DNA of 64,000 nt from contig OY744605.1 of the NCBI GenBank assembly GCA_963556255.1, positions 36,348,396 to 36,412,395 of the forward strand. The letters run 5' to 3'. The position numbers and the translations under genes were made by a program. Origin of the DNA: Allolobophora icterica. Lineage: Eukaryota > Annelida > Clitellata > Crassiclitellata > Lumbricidae. This document shows, one piece after another, positions 12,937 to 27,977 of this stretch. Position 1 is the first letter of the stretch. The number at the start of each line of letters is the position of its first letter. The notes below the pieces were generated by a model. The model was given only the letters and a program-made list of their open reading frames with translations. It searched no databases and was not told the origin of the DNA.

Positions 12937-15900
12937 CGGTCATTTCGACTTGTTTGAACGGACAGAATTGCAATTTTTTTAGCACCAATTCATAGACATA
13001 AATTCAAATGAGATCACATCGAATCTCAGAGGGGTCATTAACGGTCATTTCGACTTGTTTCAACGGACAGAATTGCAATTTTCTTTAGCACCAGTTCATA
13101 GAAGGGTCCAATATGAGTTCCATACAGCAGAAATTCGTTCATTTCTATGGATACAAATTCAAAATGCGACGACTTCCCAATTATTCTCGTTTGTTAACCG
13201 TCGCTTAAATTTTTAGCCAGATTTCCAATTTCTTTTCGGACGAATCGATAGAGTTACTCTGGGACTACCATACAGCAAAAAATCTTTCACATCTATGCAC
13301 ACAAATTCAAATGAGACCACATCCAATCTCATAGGGGTTAGTAACGGTCATTTCGACTTGTTTCAACGGACAGATTTGCCATTTTCTTTAGCACCAGTCG
13401 ATAGAAGGGTCCTATACGTTCCATACAGCAGAAAATCGTTCATTTCCATCGACACAAATTCAAATGCGTCGAATCCAGATTTTTTAGTTAATTAACCGTC
13501 GTTTCAATTTTAAGCCAGATTTCCAATTTCTTTACGGACGAATCGATAAGAGTGGGTATGGGACTACCGTACAGCAGAAAAATCCGTCACACCTATACAC
13601 ACAAATTCAAATGAGATCACATCCAATCTCATAGGAGTTAGTAACGGTCATTTCGACTTGTTTCAACGGACAGATTTGCAATTATCTTTAGCACCAGTCG
13701 ATAGAAGGTTCCTATACGTTCCATACAGCAGAAAATCGTTCATTTCCATCGACACAAATTCAAATGCGTCGACTTCCAGATTTTTTAGTTAATTAACCGT
13801 CGCTTGAATTTGAAGCGAGATTTGCAATTTCTTTACGGACGAATCGATACAGTGGGTGTGGGACTACCGTACAGCAGAAAAATCCGTCACATCTATGCAC
13901 ACAAATTCAAATGAGACCTCATCCAATCTCATAGGGGTCATTAACGGTCATTTCGACTTGTTTCAATTTTTCTTTAGCACCAATCGATGCTAGGGTTCTA
14001 GGAGTTCAATACAGCAGAAAATCGTTCACTTCTAACGACACAAATTCAAATGCGGCGAATCCAAATTTTGCTCCTTAATTAACCGTCGCTTGAATTTTAA
14101 GCCCGATTTCAAATTTCTTTTCCGACGAATCGATAGAGTTGGTCTGGGACTAACGTACAGCAAAAAATCCGTCACATCTATGCACACAAATTCAAATGAG
14201 ATCACATCCAATCTCATAGGGGTAATTAACGGTCATTTCGACTTGTTTCAACGGACAGAATTGCAATTTTCTTTAGCATCAATCGATACAAGGGTCCCAG
14301 AAGTTCCATGCAGCAGTATTTCGTTAATTTCTATCGAAACACATTCAAATGCGACGACTTACAAATTTTTCTCGTTAATTAACCGTCGCTTGAATTTTAA
14401 GCCAGATTTCAAATTTCTTTTCGGACGAATCGATAGAGTGGGTCTCGGACTACCATACAGCAGAAAAATCTTTCACATTTATGCACACAAATTCAAATGA
14501 GACCACGTCCAATCTCATAGGGGTCATTAACGGTCATTTGGACTTGTTTCAACGGACAGATTTGCAATTTTTCTTTAGCACCAATCGATGCTACGGTTCT
14601 AGGAGTTCAGTACAGCAGAAAATCGTTCATTTCTAACGACACAAATTCAGATGCGACGACTTCCAAATTTTGCTCGTTAATTAACCGTCGCTTGAATTTT
14701 AAGCCCGATTTCAAATCTCTTTTCCGACAAATCGATAGAGTGGGTATGGGACTACGGTACAGCAGAAAAATCCGTCACGTCTATGCACGAAATTCAAATG
14801 AGATCACATCCAATCTCATAGGGGTCATTAACGGTCATTTCGACTTGTTTCAACGTACAGATTTGCAATATTCTTTACCACCAATCTATAGAAGGGTCCC
14901 AGGAGTGCCATGCAGCAGAATTTCGTTCATTGCTATCGACACAAATTCAAATGCGACGACTTCCAAATTTTTCTCGTTAATTAACCGTCGCTTGAATTTT
15001 AAGTCCGATTTGCAATTTCTTTTCGGACGAATCGATAGAGTGGGTATGGGACTACTGTACTGCAGAAAAATCCGTCACATCTATACACACAAATTCAAAT
15101 GAGATCACATCCAATCTCATAGGGGTCATTAACGGTCATTTCGACTTGTTTGAACGGACAGAATTGCAATTTTTTTAGCACCAATTCATAGACATAAATT
15201 CAAATGAGATCACATCGAATCTCAGAGGGGTCATTAACGGTCATTTCGACTTGTTTCAACGGACAGAATTGCAATTTTCTTTAGCACCAGTTCATAGAAG
15301 GGTCCAATATGAGTTCCATACAGCAGAAATTCGTTCATTTCTATGGATACAAATTCAAAATGCGACGACTTCCCAATTATTCTCGTTTGTTAACCGTCGC
15401 TTAAATTTTTAGCCAGATTTCCAATTTCTTTTCGGACGAATCGATAGAGTTACTCTGGGACTACAATGCAGCAAAAAATCTTTCACATCTATGCACACAA
15501 ATTCAAATGAGACCACATCCAATCTCATAGGGGTTAGTAACGGTCATTTCGACTTGTTTCAACGGACAGATTTGCCATTTTCTTTAGCACCAGTCGATAG
15601 AAGGGTCCTATACATTCCATACACCAGAAAATCGTTCATTTCCATCGACACAAATTCAAATGCGTCGACTTCCAGATTTTTTAGTTAATTAACCGTCGTT
15701 TCAATTTTAAGCCAGATTTCCAATTTCTTTACGGACGAATCGATAAGAGTGGGTATGGGACTACCGTACAGCAGAAAAATCCGTCACACCTATACACACA
15801 AATTCAAATGAGATCACATCCAATCTCATAGGGGTTAGTAACGGTCATTTCGACTTGTTTCAACGGACAGATTTGCCATTTTCTTTAGCACCAGTCGATA

Positions 15901-16099
15901 GAAGGGTCCTATACATTCCATACAGCAGAAAATCGTTCATTTCCATCGACACAAATTCAAATGCGTCGACTTCCAGATTTTTTAGTTAATTAACCGTCGT
16001 TTCAATTTTAAGCCAGATTTCCAATTTCTTTACGGACGAATCGATAAGAGTGGGTATGGGACTACCGTACAGCAGAAAAATCCGTCACACCTATACACA

Positions 16100-17900
16100 C
16101 AAATTCAAATGAGATCACATCCAATCTCATAGGGGTTAGTAACGGTCATCTCGACTTGTTTCAACGGACAGATTTGCAATTTTCTTTAGCACCAATCGAT
16201 TCAAGGCTCCCAGGAGTTCAATGCAGCAGAAAATCGTCCATTTCTATCGACACAAATTCAAATGCGACGACTTCCAGATTTTTTAGTTGATTAACCGTCG
16301 TTTCAATTTTAAGCCAGATTTCCAATTTCTTTACGGACGAATCGATTGAGTGGGTATGGGACTACCGTACAGCAGAAAAATCCGTCATATCTATACACAC
16401 AAATTCAAATGAGATCACATCCAATCTCATAGGGGTTAGTAACGGTCATTTCGACTTGTTTCAACGGACAGATTTGCAATTTTCTTTAGCACCAGTCGAT
16501 AGAAGGGTCCTATAAGTTCCATACAGCAGAAAATCGTTCATTTATATAGACACAAATTCAAATGCGACGACTTCCAGATTTTTAGTTAATTAACCGTCGC
16601 TTGAATTTTAAGCCAGATTTGCAATTTCTTTACGGACGAATCGATAGAGTGGGTCTGGGACTACCGTACAGCAGAGAAATCCGTCACATCTATGCACACA
16701 AATTCAAATGAGATCACATCCAATCTCATAGGGGTTAGTAACGGTCATTTCGACTTGTTTCAACGGACAGATTTGCCATTTTCTTTAGCACCAGTCGATA
16801 GAAGGGTCCTATACATTCCATACAGCAGAAAATCGTTCATTTCCATCGACACAAATTCAAATGCGTCGACTTCCAGATTTTTTAGTTAATTAACCGTCGT
16901 TTCAATTTTAAGCCAGATTTCCAATTTCTTTACGGACGAATCGATAAGAGTGGGTATGGGACTACCGTACAGCAGAAAAATCCGTCACACCTATACACAC
17001 AAATTCAAATGAGATCACATCCAATCTCATAGGGGTTAGTAACGGTCATCTCGACTTGTTTCAACGGACAGATTTGCAATTTTCTTTAGCACCAATCGAT
17101 TCAAGGCTCCCAGGAGTTCAATGCAGCAGAAAATCGTCCATTTCTATCGACACAAATTCAAATGCGACGACTTCCAGATTTTTTAGTTGATTAACCGTCG
17201 TTTCAATTTTAAGCCAGATTTCCAATTTCTTTACGGACGAATCGATTGAGTGGGTATGGGACTACCGTACAGCAGAAAAATCCGTCATATCTATACACAC
17301 AAATTCAAATGAGATCACATCCAATCTCATAGGGGTTAGTAACGGTCATTTCGACTTGTTTCAACGGACAGATTTGCAATTTTCTTTAGCACCAGTCGAT
17401 AGAAGGGTCCTATAAGTTCCATACAGCAGAAAATCGTTCATTTATATAGACACAAATTCAAATGCGACGACTTCCAGATTTTTAGTTAATTAACCGTCGC
17501 TTGAATTTTAAGCCAGATTTGCAATTTCTTTACGGACGAATCGATAGAGTGGGTCTGGGACTACCGTGCAGCAGAGAAATCCGTCACATCTATGCACACA
17601 AATTCAAATGAGATCACATCCAATCTCATAGGGGTTAGTAACGGTCATTTCGACTTGTTTCAACGGACAGATTTGCCATTTTCTTTAGCACCAGTCGATA
17701 GAAGGGTCCTATACGTTCCATACAGCAGAAAATCGTTCATTTCCATCGACACAAATTCAAATGCGTCGACTTCCAGATTTTTTAGTTAATTAACCGTCGC
17801 TTGAATTTTAAGCGAGATTTGCAATTTCTTTACGGACGAATCGATAGAGTGGGTGTGGGACCACCGTACAGCAGAAAAATCCGTCACATCTATGCACACA
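16100..17900. repeat. 900-bp satellite unit, two tandem copies
   Basis: Lines of sequence at 16,141, 16,201, 16,441 and so on recur at exactly +900 bp with almost no differences (one visible change is CCGTACAGCAGAG to CCGTGCAGCAGAG near 17,569). The unit equals three 300-bp dimers and carries the diagnostic variants GATTCAAGGCTCCCAGG and CATTTATATAGAC. Confidence 0.85.
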
Positions 17901-18168
17901 AATTCAAATGAGACCACATCCAATCTCATAGGGGTCATTAACGGTCATTTCGACTTGTTTCAACGGACAGATTTGCAATTTTTCTTTAGCACCAATCGAT
18001 GCTAGGGTTCTAGGAGTTCAGTACAGCAGAAAATCGTTCATTTCTAACGACACAAATTCAGATGCGACGACTTCCAAATTTTGCTCGTTAATTAACCGTC
18101 GCTTGAATTTTAAGCCAGATTTCAAATCTCTTTTCCGACAAATCGATAGAGTGGGTATGGGACTACGG

Positions 18169-18176
18169 TTGGCCTA
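18169..18176. other. Single-copy GGCCTA-like insertion in the satellite
   Basis: The usual GGGACTACGGTACAGCAG reads GGGACTACGGTTGGCCTACA followed by GCAG. This is six extra bases, equivalent to GGCCTA placed after the TA with one A-to-T change. No other copy of this variant is seen in the array. Confidence 0.8.
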
Positions 18177-21114
18177 CAGCAGAAAAATCCGTCACGTCTA
18201 TGCACGAAATTCAAATGAGATCACATCCAATCTCATAGGGGTCATTAACGGTCATTTCGACTTGTTTCAACGTACAGATTTGCAATATTCTTTACCACCA
18301 ATCTATAGAAGGGTCCCAGGAGTGCCATGCAGCAGAATTTCGTTCATTGCTATCGACACAAATTCAAATGCGACGACTTCCAAATTTTTCTCGTTAATTA
18401 ACCGTCGCTTGAATTTTAAGTCCGATTTGCAATTTCTTTTCGGACGAATCGATAGAGTGGGTATGGGACTACTGTACTGCAGAAAAATCCGTCACATCTA
18501 TACACACAAATTCAAATGAGATCACATCCAATCTCATAGGGGTCATTAACGGTCATTTCGACTTGTTTGAACGGACAGAATTGCACTTTTTTTAGCACCA
18601 ATTGATAGACATAAATTCAAATGAGATCACATCGAATCTCAGAGGGGTCATTAACGGTCATTTCGACTTGTTTCAACGGACAGAATTACAATTTTCTTTA
18701 GCACCAGTTCATAGAAGGGTCCAATATGAGTTCCATACAGCAGAAATTCGTTCATTTCTATGGATACAAATTCAAATGCGACGACTTCCCAATTTTTCTC
18801 GTTTGTTAACCATCGCTTGAATTTTAAGCCAGATTTCCAATTTCTTTTCGGACGAATCGATAGAGTTACTCTGGGACTACCATACAGCAAAAAAATCTTT
18901 CACATCTATGCACACAAATTCAAATGAGATCACATCCAATCTCATAGGGGTTAGTAACGGTCATCTCGACTTGTTTCAACGGACAGATTTGCAATTTTCT
19001 TTAGCACCAATCGATTCAAGGCTCCCAGGAGTTCAATGCAGCAGAAAATCGTCCATTTCTATCGACACAAATTCAAATCCTACGACTTCCAGATTTTTTA
19101 GTTGATTAACCGTCGTTTCAATTTTAAGCCAGATTTCCAATTTCTTTACGGACGAATCGACAAGAGTGGGTATGGGCTACCGTACAGCAGAAAAATCCGT
19201 CACATATATACACACAAATTCAAATGAGACCACATCCAATCTCATAGGGGTTAGTAACGGTCATTTCGACTTGTTTCAACGGACAGATTTGCCATTTTCT
19301 TTAGCATCAATCGATGCTAGGGTTCCAGAAGTTCAATACAGCAGAAAATCGTTCATTTCTAACGACACAAATTCAAATGCGACGACTTCCAAATTTTGCT
19401 CGTTAATTAACCGTCGCTTGAATTTTAAGCCCGATTTCAAATTTCTTTTCCGACGAATCGATAGAGTGGGTCTGGGACTACCGCACAGCAAAAAATCCGT
19501 CACATCTATGCACACAAATTCAAATGAGATCACATCCAATCTCATAGGGGTAATTAACGGTCATTGCGACTTGTTTCAACGGACAGATTTGCAATTTTCT
19601 TTAGCACCAACCGATTCAAGGCTCCCAGGAGTTCAATGCAGCAGAAAATCGTCCATTTCTATCGACACAAATTCAAATGCGACGACTTCCAGATTTTTTA
19701 GTTGATTAACCGTCGTTTCAATTTTAAGCCAGATTTCCAATTTCTTTACGGACGAATCGATTGAGTGGGTATGGGACTACCGTACAGCAGAAAAATCCGT
19801 CATATCTATACACACAAATTCAAATGAGATCACATCCAATCTCATAGGGGTTAGTAACGGTCATTTCGACTTGTTTCAACGGACAGATTTGCAATTTTCT
19901 TTAGCACCAGTCGATAGAAGGGTCCTATAAGTTCCATACAGCAGAAAATCGTTCATTTATATAGACACAAATTCAAATGCGACGACTTCCAGATTTTTAG
20001 TTAATTAACCGTCGCTTGAATTTTAAGCCAGATTTGCAATTTCTTTACGGACGAATCGATAGAGTGGGTCTGGGACTACCGTACAGCAGAGAAATCCGTC
20101 ACATCTATGCACACAAATTCAAATGAGATCACATCCAATCTCATAGGGGTTAGTAACGGTCATTTCGACTTGTTTCAACGGACAGATTTGCCATTTTCTT
20201 TAGCACCAGTCGATAGAAGGGTCCTATACGTTCCATACAGCAGAAAATCGTTCATTTCCATCGACACAAATTCAAATGCGTCGACTTCCAGATTTTTTAG
20301 TTAATTAACCGTCGCTTGAATTTTAAGCGAGATTTGCAATTTCTTTACGGACGAATCGATAGAGTGGGTGTGGGACCACCGTACAGCAGAAAAATCCGTC
20401 ACATCTATGCACACAAATTCAAATGAGACCACATCCAATCTCATAGGGGTCATTAACGGTCATTTCGACTTGTTTCAACGGACAGATTTGCAATTTTCTT
20501 TACCACCAATCTATAGAAGGGTCCCAGGAGTGCCATGCAGCAGAATTTCGTTCATTGCTATCGACACAAATTCAAATGCGACGACTTCCAAATTTTTATC
20601 GTTAATTAACCGTCGCTTGAATTTTAAGCCCGATTTGCAATTTCTTTTCGGACGAATCGATAGAGTGGGTATGGGACTACTGTACTGCAGAAAAATCCGT
20701 CACATCTATACACACAAATTCAAATGAGATCACATCCAATCTCATAGGGGTCATTAACGGTCATTTCGACTTGTTTGAACGGACAGAATTGCAATTTTTT
20801 TTAGCACCAATTGATAGACATAAATTCAAATGAGATCACATCGAATCTCATGGGGGTCATTAACGGTCACTTCGACTTGTTTCAACGGACAGAATTGCAA
20901 TTTTCTTTAGCACCAGTTCATAGAAGGGTCCTATATGAGTTCCATACAGCGGAAATTCGTTCATTTCTATGGATACAAATTCAAATGCGACGACTTCCCA
21001 ATTTTTCTCGTTAATTAACCGTCGCTTGAATTTTAAGCCCGATTTGCAATTTCTTTTCGGACGAATCGATAGAGTGGGTCTGGGCTACAATACAGCAAAA
21101 AATCTTTCACATCT

Positions 21115-24100
21115 ATGCACACAAATTCAAATGAGACCACATCCAATCTCATAGGGGTTAGTAACGGTCATTTCGACTTGTTTCAACGGACAGATTTGCC
21201 ATTTTCTTTAGCACCAGTCGATAGAAGGGTCCTATACGTTCCATACAGCAGAAAATCGTTCATTTCCATCGACACAAATTCAAATGCGTCGAATCCAGAT
21301 TTTTTAGTTAATTAACCGTCGTTTCAATTTTAAGCCAGATTTCCAATTTCTTTACGGACGAATCGATAAGAGTGGGTATGGGACTACCGTACAGCAGAAA
21401 AATCCGTCACACCTATACACACAAATTCAAATGAGATCACATCCAATCTCATAGGAGTTAGTAACGGTAATTTCGACTTGTTTCAACGGACAGATTTGCA
21501 ATTATCTTTAGCACCAGTCGATAGAAGGTTCCTATACGTTCCATGCAGCAGAAAATCGTTCATTTCCATCGACACAAATTCAAATGCGTCGACTTCCAGA
21601 TTTTTTAGTTAATTAACCGTCGCTTGAATTTGAAGCGAGATTTGCAATTTCTTTACGGACGAATCGATACAGTGGGTGTGGGACTACCGTACAGCAGAAA
21701 AATCCGTCACATCTATGCACACAAATTCAAATGAGACCTCATCCAATCTCATAGGGGTCATTAACGGTCATTTCGACTTGTTTCAATTTTTCTTTAGCAC
21801 CAATCGATGCTAGGGTTCTAGGAGTTCAATACAGCAGAAAATCGTTCACTTCTAACGACACAAATTCAAATGCGGCGACTTCCAAATTTTGCTCCTTAAT
21901 TAACCGTCGCTTGAATTTTAAGCCCGATTTCAAATTTCTTTTCCGACGAATCGATAGAGTTGGTCTGGGACTACCGTACAGCAAAAAATCCGTCACATCT
22001 ATGCACACAAATTCAAATGAGATCACATCCAATCTCATAGGGGTAATTAACGGTCATTTCGACTTGTTTCAACGGACAGAATTGCAATTTTCTTTAGCAT
22101 CAATCGATACAAGGGTCCCAGAAGTTCCATGCAGCAGTATTTCGTTAATTTCTATCGAAACACATTCAAATGCGACGACTTACAAATTTTTCTCGTTAAT
22201 TAACCGTCGCTTGAATTTTAAGCCAGATTTCAAATTTCTTTTCGGACGAATCGATAGAGTGGGTCTCGGACTACCATACAGCAGAAAAATCTTTCACATT
22301 TATGCACACAAATTCAAATGAGACCACGTCCAATCTCATAGGGGTCACTAACGGTCATTTGGACTTGTTTCAACGGACAGATTTGCAATTTTCTTTAGCA
22401 CCAATCGATGCTACGGTTCTAGGAGTTCAGTACAGCAGAAAATCGTTCATTTCTAACGACACAAATTCAGATGCGACGACTTCCAAATTTTGCTCGTTAA
22501 TTAACCGTCGCTTGAATTTTAAGCCCGATTTCAAATCTCTTTTCCGACAAATCGATAGAGTGGGTATGGGACTACGGTACAGCAGAAAAATCCGTCACGT
22601 CTATGCACGAAATTCAAATGAGATCACATCCAATCTCATAGGGGTCATTAACGGTCATTTCGACTTGTTTCAACGTACAGATTTGCAATATTCTTTACCA
22701 CCAATCTATAGAAGGGTCCTAGGAGTGCCATGCAGCAGAATTTCGTTCATTGCTATCGACACAAATTCAAATGCGACGACTTCCAAATTTTTATCGTTAA
22801 TTAACCGTCGCTTGAATTTTAAGCCCGATTTGCAATTTCTTTTCGGACGAATCGATAGAGTGGGTCTGGGCTACAATACAGCAAAAAATCTTTCACATCT
22901 ATGCACACAAATTCAAATGAGACCACATCCAATCTCATAGGGGTTAGTAACGGTCATTTCGACTTGTTTCAACGGACAGATTTGCCATTTTCTTTAGCAC
23001 CAGTCGATAGAAGGGTCCTATACGTTCCATACAGCAGAAAATCGTTCATTTCCATCGACACAAATTCAAATGCGTCGAATCCAGATTTTTTAGTTAATTA
23101 ACCGTCGTTTCAATTTTAAGCCAGATTTCCAATTTCTTTACGGACGAATCGATAAGAGTGGGTATGGGACTACCGTACAGCAGAAAAATCCGTCACACCT
23201 ATACACACAAATTCAAATGAGATCACATCCAATCTCATAGGAGTTAGTAACGGTAATTTCGACTTGTTTCAACGGACAGATTTGCAATTATCTTTAGCAC
23301 CAGTCGATAGAAGGTTCCTATACGTTCCATGCAGCAGAAAATCGTTTATTTCCATCGACACAAATTCAAATGCGTCGACTTCCAGATTTTTTAGTTAATT
23401 AACCGTCGCTTGAATTTGAAGCGAGATTTGCAATTTCTTTACGGACGAATCGATACAGTGGGTGTGGGACTACCGTACAGCAGAAAAATCCGTCACATCT
23501 ATGCACACAAATTCAAATGAGACCTCATCCAATCTCATAGGGGTCATTAACGGTCATTTCGACTTGTTTCAATTTTTCTTTAGCACCAATCGATGCTAGG
23601 GTTCTAGGAGTTCAATACAGCAGAAAATCGTTCACTTCTAACGACACAAATTCAAATGCGGCGACTTCCAAATTTTGCTCCTTAATTAACCGTCGCTTGA
23701 ATTTTAAGCCCGATTTCAAATTTCTTTTCCGACGAATCGATAGAGTTGGTCTGGGACTACCGTACAGCAAAAAATCCGTCACATCTATGCACACAAATTC
23801 AAATGAGATCACATCCAATCTCATAGGGGTAATTAACGGTCATTTCGACTTGTTTCAACGGACAGAATTGCAATTTTCTTTAGCATCAATCGATACAAGG
23901 GTCCCAGAAGTTCCATGCAGCAGTATTTCGTTAATTTCTATCGAAACACATTCAAATGCGACGACTTACAAATTTTTCTCGTTAATTAACCGTCGCTTGA
24001 ATTTTAAGCCAGATTTCAAATTTCTTTTCGGACGAATCGATAGAGTGGGTCTCGGACTACCATACAGCAGAAAAATCTTTCACATTTATGCACACAAATT

Positions 24101-24700
24101 CAAATGAGACCACGTCCAATCTCATAGGGGTCACTAACGGTCATTTGGACTTGTTTCAACGGACAGATTTGCAATTTTCTTTAGCACCAATCGATGCTAC
24201 GGTTCTAGGAGTTCAGTACAGCAGAAAATCGTTCATTTCTAACGACACAAATTCAGATGCGACGACTTCCAAATTTTGCTCGTTAATTAACCGTCGCTTG
24301 AATTTTAAGCCCGATTTCAAATCTCTTTTCCGACAAATCGATAGAGTGGGTATGGGACTACGGTACAGCAGAAAAATCCGTCACGTCTATGCACGAAATT
24401 CAAATGAGATCACATCCAATCTCATAGGGGTCATTAACGGTCATTTCGACTTGTCTCAACGTACAGATTTGCAATATTCTTTACCACCAATCTATAGAAG
24501 GGTCCTAGGAGTGCCATGCAGCAGAATTTCGTTCATTGCTATCGACACAAATTCAAATGCGACGACTTCCAAATTTTTATCGTTAATTAACCGTCGCTTG
24601 AATTTTAAGCCCGATTTGCAATTTCTTTTCGGACGAATCGATAGAGTGGGTATGGGACTACTGTACTGCAGAAAAATCCGTCACATCTATACACACAAAT
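21115..24700. repeat. 1,786-bp satellite unit, two tandem copies
   Basis: The block starting near 21,115 repeats at +1,786 bp. Shared markers include GCGTCGAATCCAGATT, TAGGAGTTAGTAACGGTAATT, GAGACCTCATCC and TTTTGCTCCTTAATTAAC. The unit is about six dimers long. A related, more diverged version lies at about 13,295-15,100. Confidence 0.85.
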
Positions 24701-27700
24701 TCAAATGAGATCACATCCAATCTCATAGGGGTCATTAACGGTCATTTCGACTTGTTTGAACGGACAGAATTGCAATTTTTTTTTAGCACCAATTGATAGA
24801 CATAAATTCAAATGAGATCACATCGAATCTCATGGGGGTTATTAACGGTCATTTCGACTTGTTTCAACGGACACAATTGCAATTTTCTTTAGCACCAGTT
24901 CATAGAAGGGTCCTATATGAGTTCCATACAGCAGAAATTCGTTCATTTCTATGGTACAAATTCAAATGCGACGACTTCCCAATTTTTCTCGTTTGTTAAC
25001 CGTCGCTTGAATTTTTAGCCAGGTTTCCAATTTCTTTTCGGACGAATCGATAGAGTTACTCTGGGACTACCATACAGCAAAAACTCTTTCACATCTATGC
25101 ACACAAATTCAAATGAGATCACATCCAATCTCATAGGGGTTAGTAACGGTCATCTCGACTTGTTTCAACGGACAGATTTGCAATTTTCTTTAGCACCAAT
25201 CGATTCAAGGCTCCCAGGAGTTCAATGCAGCAGAAAATCGTCCATTTCTATCGACACAAATTGAAATGCGACGACTTCCAGATTTTTTAGTTGATTAACC
25301 GTCGTTTCAATTTTAAGCCAGATTTCCAATTTCTTTACGGACGAATCGACAAGAGTGGGTATGGGCTACCGTACAGCAGAAAAATCCGTCACATCTATAC
25401 ACACAAATTCAAATGAGACCACATCCAATCTCATAGGGGTTAGTAACGGTCATTTCGACTTGTTTCAACGGACAGATTTGCAATTTTCTTTAGCACCAGT
25501 CGATAGAAGGGTCCTATACGTTCCATACAGCAGAAAATCGTTCATTTCCATCGACACAAATTCAAATGCGTCGACTTCCAGATTTTTTAGTTAATTAACC
25601 GTCGCTTGAATTTTAAGCGAGATTTGCAATTTCTTTACGGACGAATCGATAGAGTGGGTGTGGGACTACCGTACAGCAGAAAAATCCGTCACATCTATGC
25701 ACACAAATTCAAATGAGACCACATCCAATCTCATAGGGGTCATTAACGGTCTTTTCGACTTGTTTCAACGGACAGATTTGCAATTTTTCTTTAGCACCAA
25801 TCGATGCTAGGGTTCTAGGAGTTCAGTACAGCAGAAAATCGTTCATTTCTAACGACACAAATTCAGATGCGACGACTTCCAAATTTTTCTCGTTAATTAA
25901 CCGTCGCTTGAATTTTAAGCCCGATTTGCAATTTCTTTTCGGACGAATCGATAGAGTGGGTATGGGACTACTGTACTGCAGAAAAATCCGTCACATCTAT
26001 ACACACAAATTCAAATGAGATCACATCCAATCTCATAGGGGTCATTAACGGTCATTTCGACTTGTTTGAACGGACAGAATTGCAATTTTTTTAGCACCAA
26101 TTGATAGACATAAATTCAAATGAGATCACATCGAATCTCATAGGGGTCATTAACGGTCATTTCGAATTGTTTCAACGGACAGAATTGCAATTTTCTTTAG
26201 CACCAGTTCATAGAAGGGTCCAATATGAGTTCCATACAGCAGAAATTCGTTCATTTCTATGGATACAAATTCTAATGCGACGACTTCCCAATTTTTCTCG
26301 TTTGTTAACCGTCGCTTGAATTTTTAGCCAGATTTCCAATTTCTTTACGGACGAATCGATAGAGTTACTCTGGGACTACCGCACAGCAAAAAATCTTTCA
26401 CATCTATGCACACAAATTCAAATGAGATCACATCCAATCTCATAGGGGTTAGTAACGGTCATTTCGACTTGTTTCAACGTACAGATTTGCAATATTCTTT
26501 ACCACCAATCTATAGAAGGGTCCCAGGAGTGCCATGCAGCAGAATTTCGTTCATTGCTATTGACACAAATTCAAATGCGACGACTTCCCAATTTTTCTCG
26601 TTAATTAACCGTCGCTTGAATTTTAAGCCCGATTTGCAATTTCTTTTCGGACGAATCGATAGAGTGGGTCTGGGACTACAATGCAGCAAAAAATCTTTCA
26701 CATCTATGCACACAAATTCAAATGAGACCACATCCAATCTCATAGGGGTTAGTAACGGTCATTTCGACTTGTTTCAACGGACAGATTTGCAATTTTCTTT
26801 AGCACCAGTCGATAGAAGGGTCCTATACGTTCCATACAGCAGAAAATCGTTCATTTCCATCGACACAAATTCAAATGCGTCGACTTCCAGATTTTTTAGT
26901 TAATTAACCGTCGCTTGAATTTGAAGCGAGATTTGCAATTTCTTTACGGATGAATCGATACAGTGGGTGTGGGACTACCGTACAGCAGAAAAATCCGTCA
27001 CATCTATGCACACAAATTCAAATGAGACCACATCCAATCTCATAGGGGTCATTAACGGTCATTTCTACTTGTTTCAATTTTTCTTTAGCACCAATCGATG
27101 CTAGGGTTCTAGGAGTTCAATACAGCAGAAAATCGTTCATTTCTAACGACACAAATTCAAATGCGACGACTTCCAAATTTTGCTCGTTAATTAACCGTCG
27201 TTTGAATTTTAAGCCCGATTTCAAATTTCTTTTCCGACGAATCGAAAGAGTGGGTCTGGGACTACCGTACAGCAAAAAATCCGTCACATCTATGCACACA
27301 AATTCAAATGAGATCACATCCAATCTCATAGAGGTAATTAACGGCCATTTCGACTTGTTTCAACGGACAGATTTGCAATTTTCTTTAGCATCAATCGATA
27401 CAAGGGTCCCAGAAGTTCCATGCAGCAGTATTTCGTTAATTTCTATCGAAACACATTCAAATGCGACGACTTACAAATTTTTCTCGTTAATTAACCGTCG
27501 CTTGAATTTTAAGCCAGATTTCAAATTTCTTTCACATTTATGCACACAAATTCAAATGAGACCACGTCCAATCTCATAGTGGTCATTAACGGTCATTTGG
27601 ACTTGTTTCAACGGACAGATTTGCAATTTTCTTTAGCACCAGTCGATACAAGGGTGCTATGAGTTCAATACAGCAGAAAATCGTTGATTTCTATAGAGAC

Positions 27701-27977
27701 CAATTCAGATGCGACGACTTCCAAATTTTGCTCGTTAATTAACCGTCGCTTGAATTTTAAGCCCGATTTCAAATCTCTTTTCCGACAAATCGATAGAGTG
27801 GGTATGGGACTATGGTACAGCAGAAAAATCCGTCACGTCTATGCACGAAATTCAAATGAGATCACATCCAATCTCATAGGGGTCATTAACGGTCATTTCG
27901 ACTTGTTTCAACGGACAGATTTGCAGTTTTCCTCAGCACCAATCGATACAAGGGTCCCAGCAGTTCCATGCAGCAGA

